DNA of 64,000 bases, taken from the NCBI GenBank assembly GCA_022510785.1, contig JAFLSV010000001.1, forward strand, positions 122,591 through 186,590, written 5' to 3'. Of the stretch, positions 29,805 through 38,376 are shown one piece after another. Under the pieces are notes generated by a model. The model searched no databases, was not told the DNA's origin, and saw only the letters and a program-made list of their open reading frames with translations. This stretch comes from Desulfovibrionaceae bacterium (lineage in GTDB: Bacteria; Desulfobacterota; Desulfovibrionia; Desulfovibrionales; Desulfovibrionaceae). Both the position numbers and the translations under genes were made by a program. Every line of letters begins with the position of its first letter. The stretch's first letter is position 1.

Positions 29805-31148
29805 ATGCTTCAACCCTTTGTCATCGGCCTGGCCGGCTTGGGCACGGTGGGCAGCGGCCTGGTGGACATGCTGCTCGCAAACAGGGACGACATATGGCGC
29901 CGGACTGGCCGGGAAATCGTGCTCAAAAGCGTGGCCGTGCGCGATACTTCCAAACCCCGCGCCCTGCCGCCGGGAGTCGCGCTCCTGGATAACCCTCTGG
30001 CGCTCGCCGATGACCCGGCCATTCAGGTGATTGTGGAGCTCATGGGGGGCAAAGATGCTGCCAGGGATCTGATCCGCGCCGCGCTGAAGCGGGGCAAGTC
30101 TGTGGTGACGGCCAACAAGGCCCTGCTGGCGGAAGATGGCGAGGAATTGTTCCGGCTTGCCCATGAACGGGGCGCGGCTTTGCGTTACGAGGCCAGCGTG
30201 GCCGGAGCCATCCCCATTGTCCAGACGCTGAAGGAAAGTCTGGCGGGCAATCACATCAGCTCCATCATGGGTATTCTGAACGGCACAAGCAACTATATCC
30301 TGTCCACGATGACCAGCTGCGGCCGGGATTTTCCCACCGCGCTTGCCCAGGCACAGGAACAGGGCCTGGCGGAAGCCGATCCCACGCTGGATATCGACGG
30401 CTTTGACGCCGCGCACAAGCTGACGTTGCTTATTCGCCTGGCCTGGGGCTGCCATTACCCCTACTCCGCTCTTTCGGTACAGGGCATACGGGGATTACGG
30501 CGCATGGATATTGATTTCGCCCGCGAATTTGGCTACCGCATCAAACTGATCGGACAGGCGCGCGAAGCGGACGGGCGTATCGAGGCCGGAGTGTATCCTG
30601 CCCTGGTGCACCATACCCTGCTGCTGGCACGGGTAGGCGGCGCGTACAACGCCATCCGGGTGGAAGGCAACGCCGTGGGGTCACTTTTCCTGCACGGACT
30701 GGGGGCGGGCAGCCGTCCCACGGCCAGCGCCGTCCTGGGCGATCTTCTGTCTCTGGCGCAGGAGGGCGCGCGCTTCAAGGCGTCGGCCAATACAGGTTTT
30801 GTGGATGCGGATCTGCCCCATGCGGCCGCACTGCCTGCCTCGGATGCCGTAAGCCCCTGGTATGTGCGGGCTATGGTGCGTGACAGCTCTGGTGTGCTGC
30901 GGGATATCGCCGGAGCCATGGCCGCTGAAAATGTCAGCATGGCTCAGGTTATTCAAAAGGCCGAGCGGCCTGACGGCGTGCCCCTGGTGTTCATGACCCA
31001 TGCCACCACGGGCAGGGCCATGCTGGCCGCTGTGAGGCGTCTGGAAACGTCAGGGCAGGTTCTGGAACCGGCGACCTGCTACCGTGTTCTGCCGCGGGCG
31101 GGAACAGTCGAGGATACGGCGCTGGAGCAGGATTGCGCCGGCGGCTGA
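29805..31148 (+). CDS. hom: Homoserine dehydrogenase
   Basis: VIGLAGLGTVGSGLVDML, VVTANKALLAEDG, GILNGTSNYILSTM, EADPTLDIDGFDAAHKLTLL; C-terminal ACT-like region. Confidence 0.95.
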   Translation: MLQPFVIGLAGLGTVGSGLVDMLLANRDDIWRRTGREIVLKSVAVRDTSKPRALPPGVALLDNPLALADDPAIQVIVELMGGKDAARDLIRAALKRGKSVVTANKALLAEDGEELFRLAHERGAALRYEASVAGAIPIVQTLKESLAGNHISSIMGILNGTSNYILSTMTSCGRDFPTALAQAQEQGLAEADPTLDIDGFDAAHKLTLLIRLAWGCHYPYSALSVQGIRGLRRMDIDFAREFGYRIKLIGQAREADGRIEAGVYPALVHHTLLLARVGGAYNAIRVEGNAVGSLFLHGLGAGSRPTASAVLGDLLSLAQEGARFKASANTGFVDADLPHAAALPASDAVSPWYVRAMVRDSSGVLRDIAGAMAAENVSMAQVIQKAERPDGVPLVFMTHATTGRAMLAAVRRLETSGQVLEPATCYRVLPRAGTVEDTALEQDCAGG

Positions 31149-31218
31149 TGATCAAACAATGGCGGCCTGTTCCCTGTTTCAGTGATCCGCCGAATTTTTT
31201 GTGATGTCCTGATGGCCG

Positions 31219-31893
31219 CTACTCGCTCATGTGCCCATCGGGCGCCATGATCACCGCGCGCAGAGGAATAATCTTTCCGCTCCGTTCCAGCGCGGTCTTC
31301 ACCGCATGGAGCAATCCTCCACAGCAGGGTACGGTCATCCGGGTCAGGAGAACGCTTCGGATCTCATTGCCAGTAAGGATCTGCGCCAGTTTTTCCGAAT
31401 AATCCACAGCGTCCAGCTTGGGGCAGCCAATCAGCGTCACCCGGCCCCGCATGAACGCGCTGTGGAAATTGCCACAGGCGTATGCGGCGCAATCGGCGGC
31501 GATCAAGAGATCCGCGCCGTTAAAATACGGGGCGTTTACCGGAACCAGCTTGATCTGAATGGGGAAATTCCGAAGCTGACTGGGAACATCAGGGGCGGCG
31601 GAAGACGGCTTGAGCGTCTGGCAGGCCGAGCCCGGGCAGCCACAGGGCAAGGCCGCTTCCTTTTGAGCGGCGCGCACAGCAGCTTCGTCATAGGCCGGAG
31701 CTTCCCGCTCCTCAAAGCGGATGGCGCCTGTGGGGCAGGCCGGAAGGCAATTGCCCAGACCGTCGCAGTAGTCCTCCCGCAACAGCCTTGCCTTGCCATC
31801 CACAATGCCAATGGCCCCTTCATGACAGGCGTTGGCACACTGGCCGCATCCGTTGCATTTTTCTGTATCAATAGCGATGATCGTGCGGATCAT
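31219..31893 (-). CDS. 2x[4Fe-4S] ferredoxin-type protein with Cys-rich C-terminal domain
   Basis: CNGCGQCANACHEG and CDGLGNCLPACPTG clusters; additional PCGCPGSAC, CAAYACG, VPCCGG cysteines. Confidence 0.83.
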   Translation of the reverse strand: MIRTIIAIDTEKCNGCGQCANACHEGAIGIVDGKARLLREDYCDGLGNCLPACPTGAIRFEEREAPAYDEAAVRAAQKEAALPCGCPGSACQTLKPSSAAPDVPSQLRNFPIQIKLVPVNAPYFNGADLLIAADCAAYACGNFHSAFMRGRVTLIGCPKLDAVDYSEKLAQILTGNEIRSVLLTRMTVPCCGGLLHAVKTALERSGKIIPLRAVIMAPDGHMSE

Positions 31894-32064
31894 GATGCGG
31901 ACTCTCCTTTCGATGGATGCGGCAGCTGCCAGCCTATTTCCTCAGGATAGATGTGATGTTCAGTTTCTGACCTTACCCGAAAACTGTCAACGTGTCCAGA
32001 CTCAAAACTCATCAAAGAGAAGTAAATTTATTTTGCTCAACAAGATCAGCAAAAATTTTTGGGC

Positions 32065-32101
32065 CATGACTAGCTGATAGCTGTTCCATCAGCTAGTCAT
32101 G
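32065..32101. repeat. Intergenic palindromic element, copy A
   Basis: CATGACTAGCTGAT-AGCTGTTCC-ATCAGCTAGTCATG, perfect 14-bp arms; left arm is shared with 63934..63947. Confidence 0.6.
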
Positions 32102-32125
32102 ATCTTATTTTTATTGATCTAATAA

Positions 32126-33568
32126 TCAAAGATACGGAGAAAATATCCAGAGCGCGGCGTCAAGAAGACGGCATGGCGCATGCCTGCGGTCGTAATCCTT
32201 GACCGTAAATTCCGTTGAACGGGAAAGCAGATCCAAAAAATACTCAGACATGGAGGCGCAGAATGTTGTGTCAAACACCTCCATATTCAACTCAAAATTC
32301 AGAAAAAGACTGCGCGGATCCAGATTTGCTGAACCAACAAGAGTATAATAATCATCCACCAGCAAAAGCTTGGTGTGGGCAAAGGGCGGCGGCTGAAAAA
32401 AAATACGCACGCCCTTGCGGATCAAATCGGGCTGCATGTGCCGTGAGGCGCGATGGACATAGGGCAGATTATTGACCTCTGGCAGCATGATGCGCACATC
32501 CACTCCCCGCAGTGCGGCGCTTGTCAGGGCATTGGAAAGTTCGCGCGGAGGCAGGAAGTACGGCGTCATGATGGCCACACGTTCCCGTGCCCCGCTGATA
32601 ACGCCGCACAAAAGATCGTGGATGTCATCGCGGCCGCGTCCCAGACCGTCAAAGACCAGCCGGCACCATGATGAACCGTGCGGTTCACCCATTTTTAAGG
32701 ATGGCGCGGTCTGTTTGCGGGTGACAAAGGCCCAGTCCATGAGGAAAGCCTCCTGCAAAAGCAGGGCAATGGGGCCGGCGCAGCGAAAATGGATGTCTTG
32801 CGCCTGGTTTTTGCCGGGCCGTTCCACGAGATGATGATCCCCTATATTCATGCCGCCGGTAAAGCCCACCAGGCCGTCGCAGACCAGCACCTTGCGATGT
32901 GTGCGCAGATTGATGGAAAAAGCTGGCGGAAACAAGCGGGGAGGCAAAAAGCGACGCACCTGGACGCCAGCTTCGCCCAGACGCTGCCAGGGTTTTGCCC
33001 GTGAATACAAGGAAGCACCCAGGCCATCCACCAGCAGCCGCACATCCACCCCGCGCCTGGCGGCTTGCGCCAGCGCATCGGCAAAGGCGTTACCCGTCAG
33101 GCCGCCTTTAAATATATAGGTAGAGAGATAAACATAACTGGATGCCTCATGGATGGCGGCCAGCATGGCCGGATAGGCCTCTTCGCCATTGCGCAGCAGG
33201 CGAATGCTGTTCCCCGCCAGGGGTTCACGCCCGGTGAGGGCACGTCCCACACGGGCCACCGTCTGTTCCGGTGGAACCGCTTCTCCCGGCGGGACAGGAG
33301 GAACGGGCTGAGGCAGACGGCGATCCAGAGCCGCATCGGCCTGTTCCTGCGCTTTGGCTGCTGAAGCCAGCAAATGGGCGGCATGGCTGTCCACCCGGCT
33401 CACTCCCGCCAGCAGATAGGCCACCGCTCCCGCATAGGGCAGCAGCATGATAAAGGCCACCCACGCCAGCGCCGCCTGCGGATCACGTTTGTGCAGCAGG
33501 GCGTGGCAGGCCGCTCCCAAAGCCAGAAGGACACCCGGAAGCGCAAGGGCGATACAGAGTGAGGTCAT
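32126..33568 (-). CDS. cls: Cardiolipin synthase (phospholipase D family)
   Basis: N-terminal TM domains; two HKD motifs THRKVLVCDGLVGFTGGMNIGD and HTKLLLVDDYYTLVGSANLDPRS. Confidence 0.92.
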   Translation of the reverse strand: MTSLCIALALPGVLLALGAACHALLHKRDPQAALAWVAFIMLLPYAGAVAYLLAGVSRVDSHAAHLLASAAKAQEQADAALDRRLPQPVPPVPPGEAVPPEQTVARVGRALTGREPLAGNSIRLLRNGEEAYPAMLAAIHEASSYVYLSTYIFKGGLTGNAFADALAQAARRGVDVRLLVDGLGASLYSRAKPWQRLGEAGVQVRRFLPPRLFPPAFSINLRTHRKVLVCDGLVGFTGGMNIGDHHLVERPGKNQAQDIHFRCAGPIALLLQEAFLMDWAFVTRKQTAPSLKMGEPHGSSWCRLVFDGLGRGRDDIHDLLCGVISGARERVAIMTPYFLPPRELSNALTSAALRGVDVRIMLPEVNNLPYVHRASRHMQPDLIRKGVRIFFQPPPFAHTKLLLVDDYYTLVGSANLDPRSLFLNFELNMEVFDTTFCASMSEYFLDLLSRSTEFTVKDYDRRHAPCRLLDAALWIFSPYL

Positions 33569-33876
33569 GGCTCATAGCGCCGTTGAGGCAAAAAAATTTG
33601 AACAATCTTCATGTGTTATCCCTATTTTCTTCCCTTGAAGCGTTGTCAAGGATAAGAACTGACACAGGGTTGTCTGAAGCTGCATGCTTCATCGCGGTAC
33701 TCTTGACCTACTAAGAAAATTATGTATAGAAACAAAGTATAAAATTGTGATTACGGTCTTACACAGCGTTGGATTCTGTGCTGCCAGGTCAGAGGATATC
33801 AGAAAAGAACAGGCCAACGGCACAGGAGACGGCTCAGTCAGAAAAAAACAAAAACAGCATGCCGGAGGAAGCAGCA

Positions 33877-34644
33877 ATGAACATACATCAAATACGCAAT
33901 GCAACACTGGTTATTACCTACAATGGAAAACGTTTTTTGATTGATCCGTGGCTGATGCCCAAAGAATTCATGGCGGGGTTCTCCGGGGCTATCCATGCCG
34001 ATGTGCGTCAGCCGCGCGTCGAACTTCCATTGCCCATTGAGGCTGTTGTCAGCGTCGATGCCGTTATTCTCACCCATATACATCCTGACCATTGGGATGA
34101 CTTCGCCGCCAGGGCACTTGATAAACATATCCCGTTTTTTGTGCAGAACGAAGTGGAAGCGCAAAGTATTCGGTCTTTGGGCTTTCATAATGTGCGGGTT
34201 ATATCGGAGACAGGAACGCATTTTGATGGAATAATCCTCTTCAAAACAGGCGGTCAGCACGGCAGACGGGAAATTGTCAAAGCTGTTTGCGAGCAGATTG
34301 GCCTGACATACGATGCCATGGGTGTTGTCTTTACGGCAGATAATGAAAAAACGCTTTACCTTGCCGGTGACACAATATGGTGCGAGGAAGTCAGGGCCGC
34401 CGTGGATGCGCACAAACCCGATATGATTATCGCCAATGCGTGCGGCGCCATGCTCCTGAACGGTGAAAAACTCATCATGGACACCGCGGATATTCAAGCA
34501 CTGGCCGCATACACACCGAAAACAACCATCATTGCCAGCCACATGGACACCGTGAGCCACCTGAGCGTGACACGCGATGATATCCGACGCCTCAATCTCC
34601 GCAATGTGCTGGTGCCGGAAGACAATGAGATTTTGGCATATTAG
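33877..34644 (+). CDS. MBL-fold metal-dependent hydrolase
   Basis: NATLVITYNGKRFLIDPWL, LTHIHPDHWDDFA, LYLAGDTIW, ASHMDTVSH. Confidence 0.87.
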   Translation: MNIHQIRNATLVITYNGKRFLIDPWLMPKEFMAGFSGAIHADVRQPRVELPLPIEAVVSVDAVILTHIHPDHWDDFAARALDKHIPFFVQNEVEAQSIRSLGFHNVRVISETGTHFDGIILFKTGGQHGRREIVKAVCEQIGLTYDAMGVVFTADNEKTLYLAGDTIWCEEVRAAVDAHKPDMIIANACGAMLLNGEKLIMDTADIQALAAYTPKTTIIASHMDTVSHLSVTRDDIRRLNLRNVLVPEDNEILAY

Positions 34645-34786
34645 GGCTGTCGTCCCGGTTTCACCCCCGTCGTCCGTATTCCGGCCATGGACGGCTCAGC
34701 GCGTCGACAAGCGTTCCGGATTCATGGGGCCTGTCTGACCGGGGGTATGAATCGAAAACGCCACACAAAAAAAAGCGGGGTTGACC

Positions 34787-35569
34787 ATGCATGTTCTTGA
34801 AATTGATGCAAGCCGTTGCTGCGGCGATGCCCTGTGTGTGCGGGTGTGCCCGACGGGCTGTTTGCGTATGCACGCGGACAAGGCGGCTCCCGTGCCGCTC
34901 AGCGGCAAACTCTGTCTGGACTGTGGTCACTGCGTCGCCGTATGCCCCAAGGCCGCAGTGAGCATAGATGGGCGTTCTCCCGACGAATTAGCGCCGGCCC
35001 GGAACAGCGTCACGCCCGAGGCATTTTCCATGCTGGCCCGGACACGCCGCTCCATGCGCGCCTTTCGCCCTGATCCGGTTCCTCACGAGATACTGGCGGC
35101 GGCACTGGACACGGCGCGCTATGCTCCCACAGGAAAAAACAGCCAGGATGTGGCCTGGATTGCCGTGGAAGGTGAAGAGAAGCTGGCCGCTCTGGGAAAG
35201 CTGGTTATTGATTCCATGCGAACCATGCCGGGTACCGAGCGTCTGGTGGAGGCCTTTGAGCGTGGACGCGACCCCATTCTGCGCAAGGCGCCCTGCGTCG
35301 TGTTTGCTCACGGCTCCACCGGCTATGGCCTCAGCGCGGCGGACTGCGCCATAGCCATGACCTATTGTGAGCTGGCGCTGCACAGTATGGGACTGGGAAG
35401 CTGCTGGGCGGGCTATGTGCTGGGCGTGGCCCGGCACAGTGCCGAGGTGCGAACCCTTCTTGGTCTGCCGGAAGGGCGTGAAGCGTATGCCGGGCTTATG
35501 GTGGGCTACCCTGCCCTGCGCTATCAGCGCATACCGGATCGCAAGCCCGCGCACCTTGTCTGGGTCTGA
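34787..35569 (+). CDS. Nitroreductase with N-terminal 2x[4Fe-4S] ferredoxin domain
   Basis: CCGDALCVRVCPTGC, CLDCGHCVAVCPKAA; RRSMRAFRPDPVPHEIL, YAPTGKNSQDV. Confidence 0.9.
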   Translation: MHVLEIDASRCCGDALCVRVCPTGCLRMHADKAAPVPLSGKLCLDCGHCVAVCPKAAVSIDGRSPDELAPARNSVTPEAFSMLARTRRSMRAFRPDPVPHEILAAALDTARYAPTGKNSQDVAWIAVEGEEKLAALGKLVIDSMRTMPGTERLVEAFERGRDPILRKAPCVVFAHGSTGYGLSAADCAIAMTYCELALHSMGLGSCWAGYVLGVARHSAEVRTLLGLPEGREAYAGLMVGYPALRYQRIPDRKPAHLVWV

Positions 35570-35625
35570 ATTCCACAGCTCTCCCGGATGCACGTGTTGC
35601 GGATGGAGAATTAGTACCGTAATCC

Positions 35626-35664
35626 GCATTCAAAACCGCCCCTTATCGGGGCGGTTTTGAATGC
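35626..35664. terminator. Bidirectional terminator between nitroreductase and degQ/htrA genes
   Basis: Perfect 17-bp arms GCATTCAAAACCGCCCC-TTATC-GGGGCGGTTTTGAATGC. Confidence 0.8.
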
Positions 35665-35719
35665 CGGGCAAAAAATTTTGCCCTATGCGGGAATACAGGC
35701 CGAGCCTGCTTCTTTTTCT

Positions 35720-37135
35720 TTAATCCTTATCCACCGGCACGGTGACAAAAAAGCTTTCGCCCCGGCGGTTCACCTGAAGCATGACAGCCCCGCGTTCACG
35801 TCCCTCCTTGCGCACAATGGAGGCCAGTTCATCCACACTGGTCACCGGGTTCAGGTTGGCAGACTGGATAACGTCGCCGGAACGCAGGCCAGCTTCCTGC
35901 GCCGGACTGCCGGGCTCAACGGACAAAATAACCAGCCCTTCGGTATTGGCCGGCAACTGGAGGGAGCGCATGTCATCCCTGGTAAGCGGACGTATAGTCA
36001 AACCGAGCGAAGCGTTGCCCTCTTCCTGAACGCCGCTCTGGCTGATATGCTGGCTCGCGCGTTCTCCAAGCCTGACGGTGGTGCTGAATTCCTTGCCGTT
36101 GCGGAGCGCGGTCACTTTGACATCCGTGCCAGGCTTCAGGTCGGCCACGCTGCGCAGAAGCTCGGCCGAATTGCGGATATCGGTGCGGCCAACACGCACA
36201 ATGATATCCCCGGCCTTCAAACCGGCCCTGGCCGCGGGCTCATCAGGCATCACAGAGCCAATGAGCGCGCCCTGGCTGTCTTTCAGACCCAGAGCCCTGG
36301 CCGTGTTTTCATCCACATCCTGGATGGTGACGCCCAGCCAGCCGCGGCTGATCCGCTTGCCGCTTTTCAATTCATCCACAATGCGGGAAGCCAGGTTGCT
36401 GGGAATGGCGAACCCGATCCCCTGGCCGCTGGCCACAATGGCCGTATTGATGCCGATGACCTCCCCGGCCATGTTGATCAGCGGGCCGCCGCTGTTACCG
36501 GGATTAATCGATGCGTCGGTCTGCAGGAAGTTGTCAAAGGGGCCGGAGTGAATGTCACGCTCCTTGGCACTAAGAATGCCCGCCGTCACCGAATTGCTGA
36601 GGCCGAAAGGATTGCCGATGGCCACTACCCATTCACCCACTTCGGCGGCATCGGAGTCGCCGAATCTGAGCACGGGCAGGGCGCGTTTGGCATCCACCTT
36701 GAGCAGCGCGAGATCGGTTTCGGAATCGGTGCCAACCACGCTGGCCTCAAGGGAATGGGCGCGATCGGAATTCCCCTCAAGGTTGACGAACACCTTGTCC
36801 GCGCCTTCCACCACATGGTTGTTGGTAACAATATAGCCATCGCTGGAAATGATGAAGCCAGACCCCAGCGACGTCTGTTTGCGCGGCCCTTGCGGCTGCC
36901 CCCAGAACGGGGCGAATTCCTCAAAAAAGCGTTCCATCATGCCAGGAGGCATGCCGGGAAAGCCGTTCCGCATACGGGGCGCGACTTCGCGCTCGGTGCT
37001 GATGTTCACCACGGCAGGCCCGGCGCTTTTGGCCAGGGGCACAAAATCGGGAAGGGCCGGGGCCGCCACGGCCACGGAAACAGTCAGAGCCAGTGCCGCC
37101 ATTAAAAACGCCGTTTGGCGAAGAGTTCGTTTCAT
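35720..37135 (-). CDS. degQ: Do/DegQ-family periplasmic serine protease with two PDZ domains
   Basis: Signal peptide; GSGFIISSDGYIVTNNHVVEGA, TDLALLKVD, TDASINPGNSGGPLINMAGEVIGINTAI; two PDZ repeats. Confidence 0.93.
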   Translation of the reverse strand: MKRTLRQTAFLMAALALTVSVAVAAPALPDFVPLAKSAGPAVVNISTEREVAPRMRNGFPGMPPGMMERFFEEFAPFWGQPQGPRKQTSLGSGFIISSDGYIVTNNHVVEGADKVFVNLEGNSDRAHSLEASVVGTDSETDLALLKVDAKRALPVLRFGDSDAAEVGEWVVAIGNPFGLSNSVTAGILSAKERDIHSGPFDNFLQTDASINPGNSGGPLINMAGEVIGINTAIVASGQGIGFAIPSNLASRIVDELKSGKRISRGWLGVTIQDVDENTARALGLKDSQGALIGSVMPDEPAARAGLKAGDIIVRVGRTDIRNSAELLRSVADLKPGTDVKVTALRNGKEFSTTVRLGERASQHISQSGVQEEGNASLGLTIRPLTRDDMRSLQLPANTEGLVILSVEPGSPAQEAGLRSGDVIQSANLNPVTSVDELASIVRKEGRERGAVMLQVNRRGESFFVTVPVDKD

Positions 37136-37285
37136 GAATGAGCTCCTGAAAATAAGAGGTGCTGTGAACCGGAACGCCGGTCTGGCCGACGCCCTGCGCT
37201 GTGTCCATATTTAACCATGCGACCGGGAAACGCCATTGTAAAAACCGGCGGCGTGCCCGCATACCACCCCAGAGCTTGTGTCTCC

Positions 37286-37540
37286 TTATCGCCCCGCGCC
37301 GTCCTTAGCGCCGCATGCCGCTCCCGGACAGGAGCCGGAACAGGCGGTTGAACGTGAGGGCACAGGCCGGACAGATCCGGGCTTAAAGGGAAACGCGCCC
37401 GTTTTGAGGGGGCTTGGCGCGCTGACCTGGCGCCTTGTATCAAGGGATCCGCAATGAGGACAGGGCGCTGCTTCGTCACCAGATACCAGATCCTCGAACT
37501 GTGTGCGACAGGCCGAACAAAAGAAATCGTACATGGGCAT
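37286..37540 (-). CDS. FmdB-family zinc-ribbon protein
   Basis: MPMYDFFCSACRTQFEDLVSGDEAAPCPHCGS. Confidence 0.85.
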   Translation of the reverse strand: MPMYDFFCSACRTQFEDLVSGDEAAPCPHCGSLDTRRQVSAPSPLKTGAFPFKPGSVRPVPSRSTACSGSCPGAACGAKDGAGR

Positions 37541-37764
37541 AGGGACATCTCCAAACCGCACGGATTCCGTATCGGGACTGATGGAAGAGAACAGTGCGGC
37601 ATAAGGCTACATTAATCACCAAATTTTAAATGGCAAGGGCGACAGGTGAGGGAACGCCCCCTGTCTTTTTCATGGACACAGCCGGACTTTTCATACGGCC
37701 GCCATGCGGCGGGCCTCGGCTTCACAGCTTGTCAAGGCAGGCCGCTTGTGCCACAAAGACGGTT

Positions 37765-38376
37765 ATGAACATACTGCGTCATGTCTTTTTCTGGATCGGG
37801 CTCCTCGTCCTGCTCCTGCCCATTCCGGTGCGCGCCGAAGGCGATGCGGTTTTTGTGCTTAACTCTCTCAGTGTGACGACACGCACTGACATCCCCCGCC
37901 TGGAAGCGGCCGTCACGGTGAGCGATGTGGCCCCCATACGCGCCAATCTGCGCGATGGCGCGGCCCTCAATCTTTCCCTGGACGTGATTCTCGAACTGCC
38001 CCGCCTGGTACTGCCTTCGCAGATTCTGGCGGAAAGCCATATCCTGTACCAGATCCGTTTTGATCCTCTGGCACGGGAATATCTGCTGCTGCGTGAGGCG
38101 GCACCGCCCCTGCGCCACAGCAGCCTGGAATCTCTGCTGAACGATGTGCTGGGCGATACGGTCATCCCACTCGTTCCCTCAACGCCTTTCACGCCGGATG
38201 ACACCTATCGGGCGACTCTGACCCTGTCCCTGCGGCACGCTCATGTCCCGCCCTGGCTGAAAAAGGCCCTGTTTTTCTGGTCCTGGGATGTTCTTGCTCC
38301 GGCTGCCTTCACTCTGGATTTTCAGTATGAAGCGCTTCCGCTTTCCGATGCGGAACAGGGGCGCCCCTATGCCTGA
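37765..38376 (+). CDS. DUF4390-like exported protein
   Basis: Signal peptide MNILRHVFFWIGLLVLLLPIPVRAEG; overlaps the start of the downstream histidine kinase. Confidence 0.7.
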   Translation: MNILRHVFFWIGLLVLLLPIPVRAEGDAVFVLNSLSVTTRTDIPRLEAAVTVSDVAPIRANLRDGAALNLSLDVILELPRLVLPSQILAESHILYQIRFDPLAREYLLLREAAPPLRHSSLESLLNDVLGDTVIPLVPSTPFTPDDTYRATLTLSLRHAHVPPWLKKALFFWSWDVLAPAAFTLDFQYEALPLSDAEQGRPYA

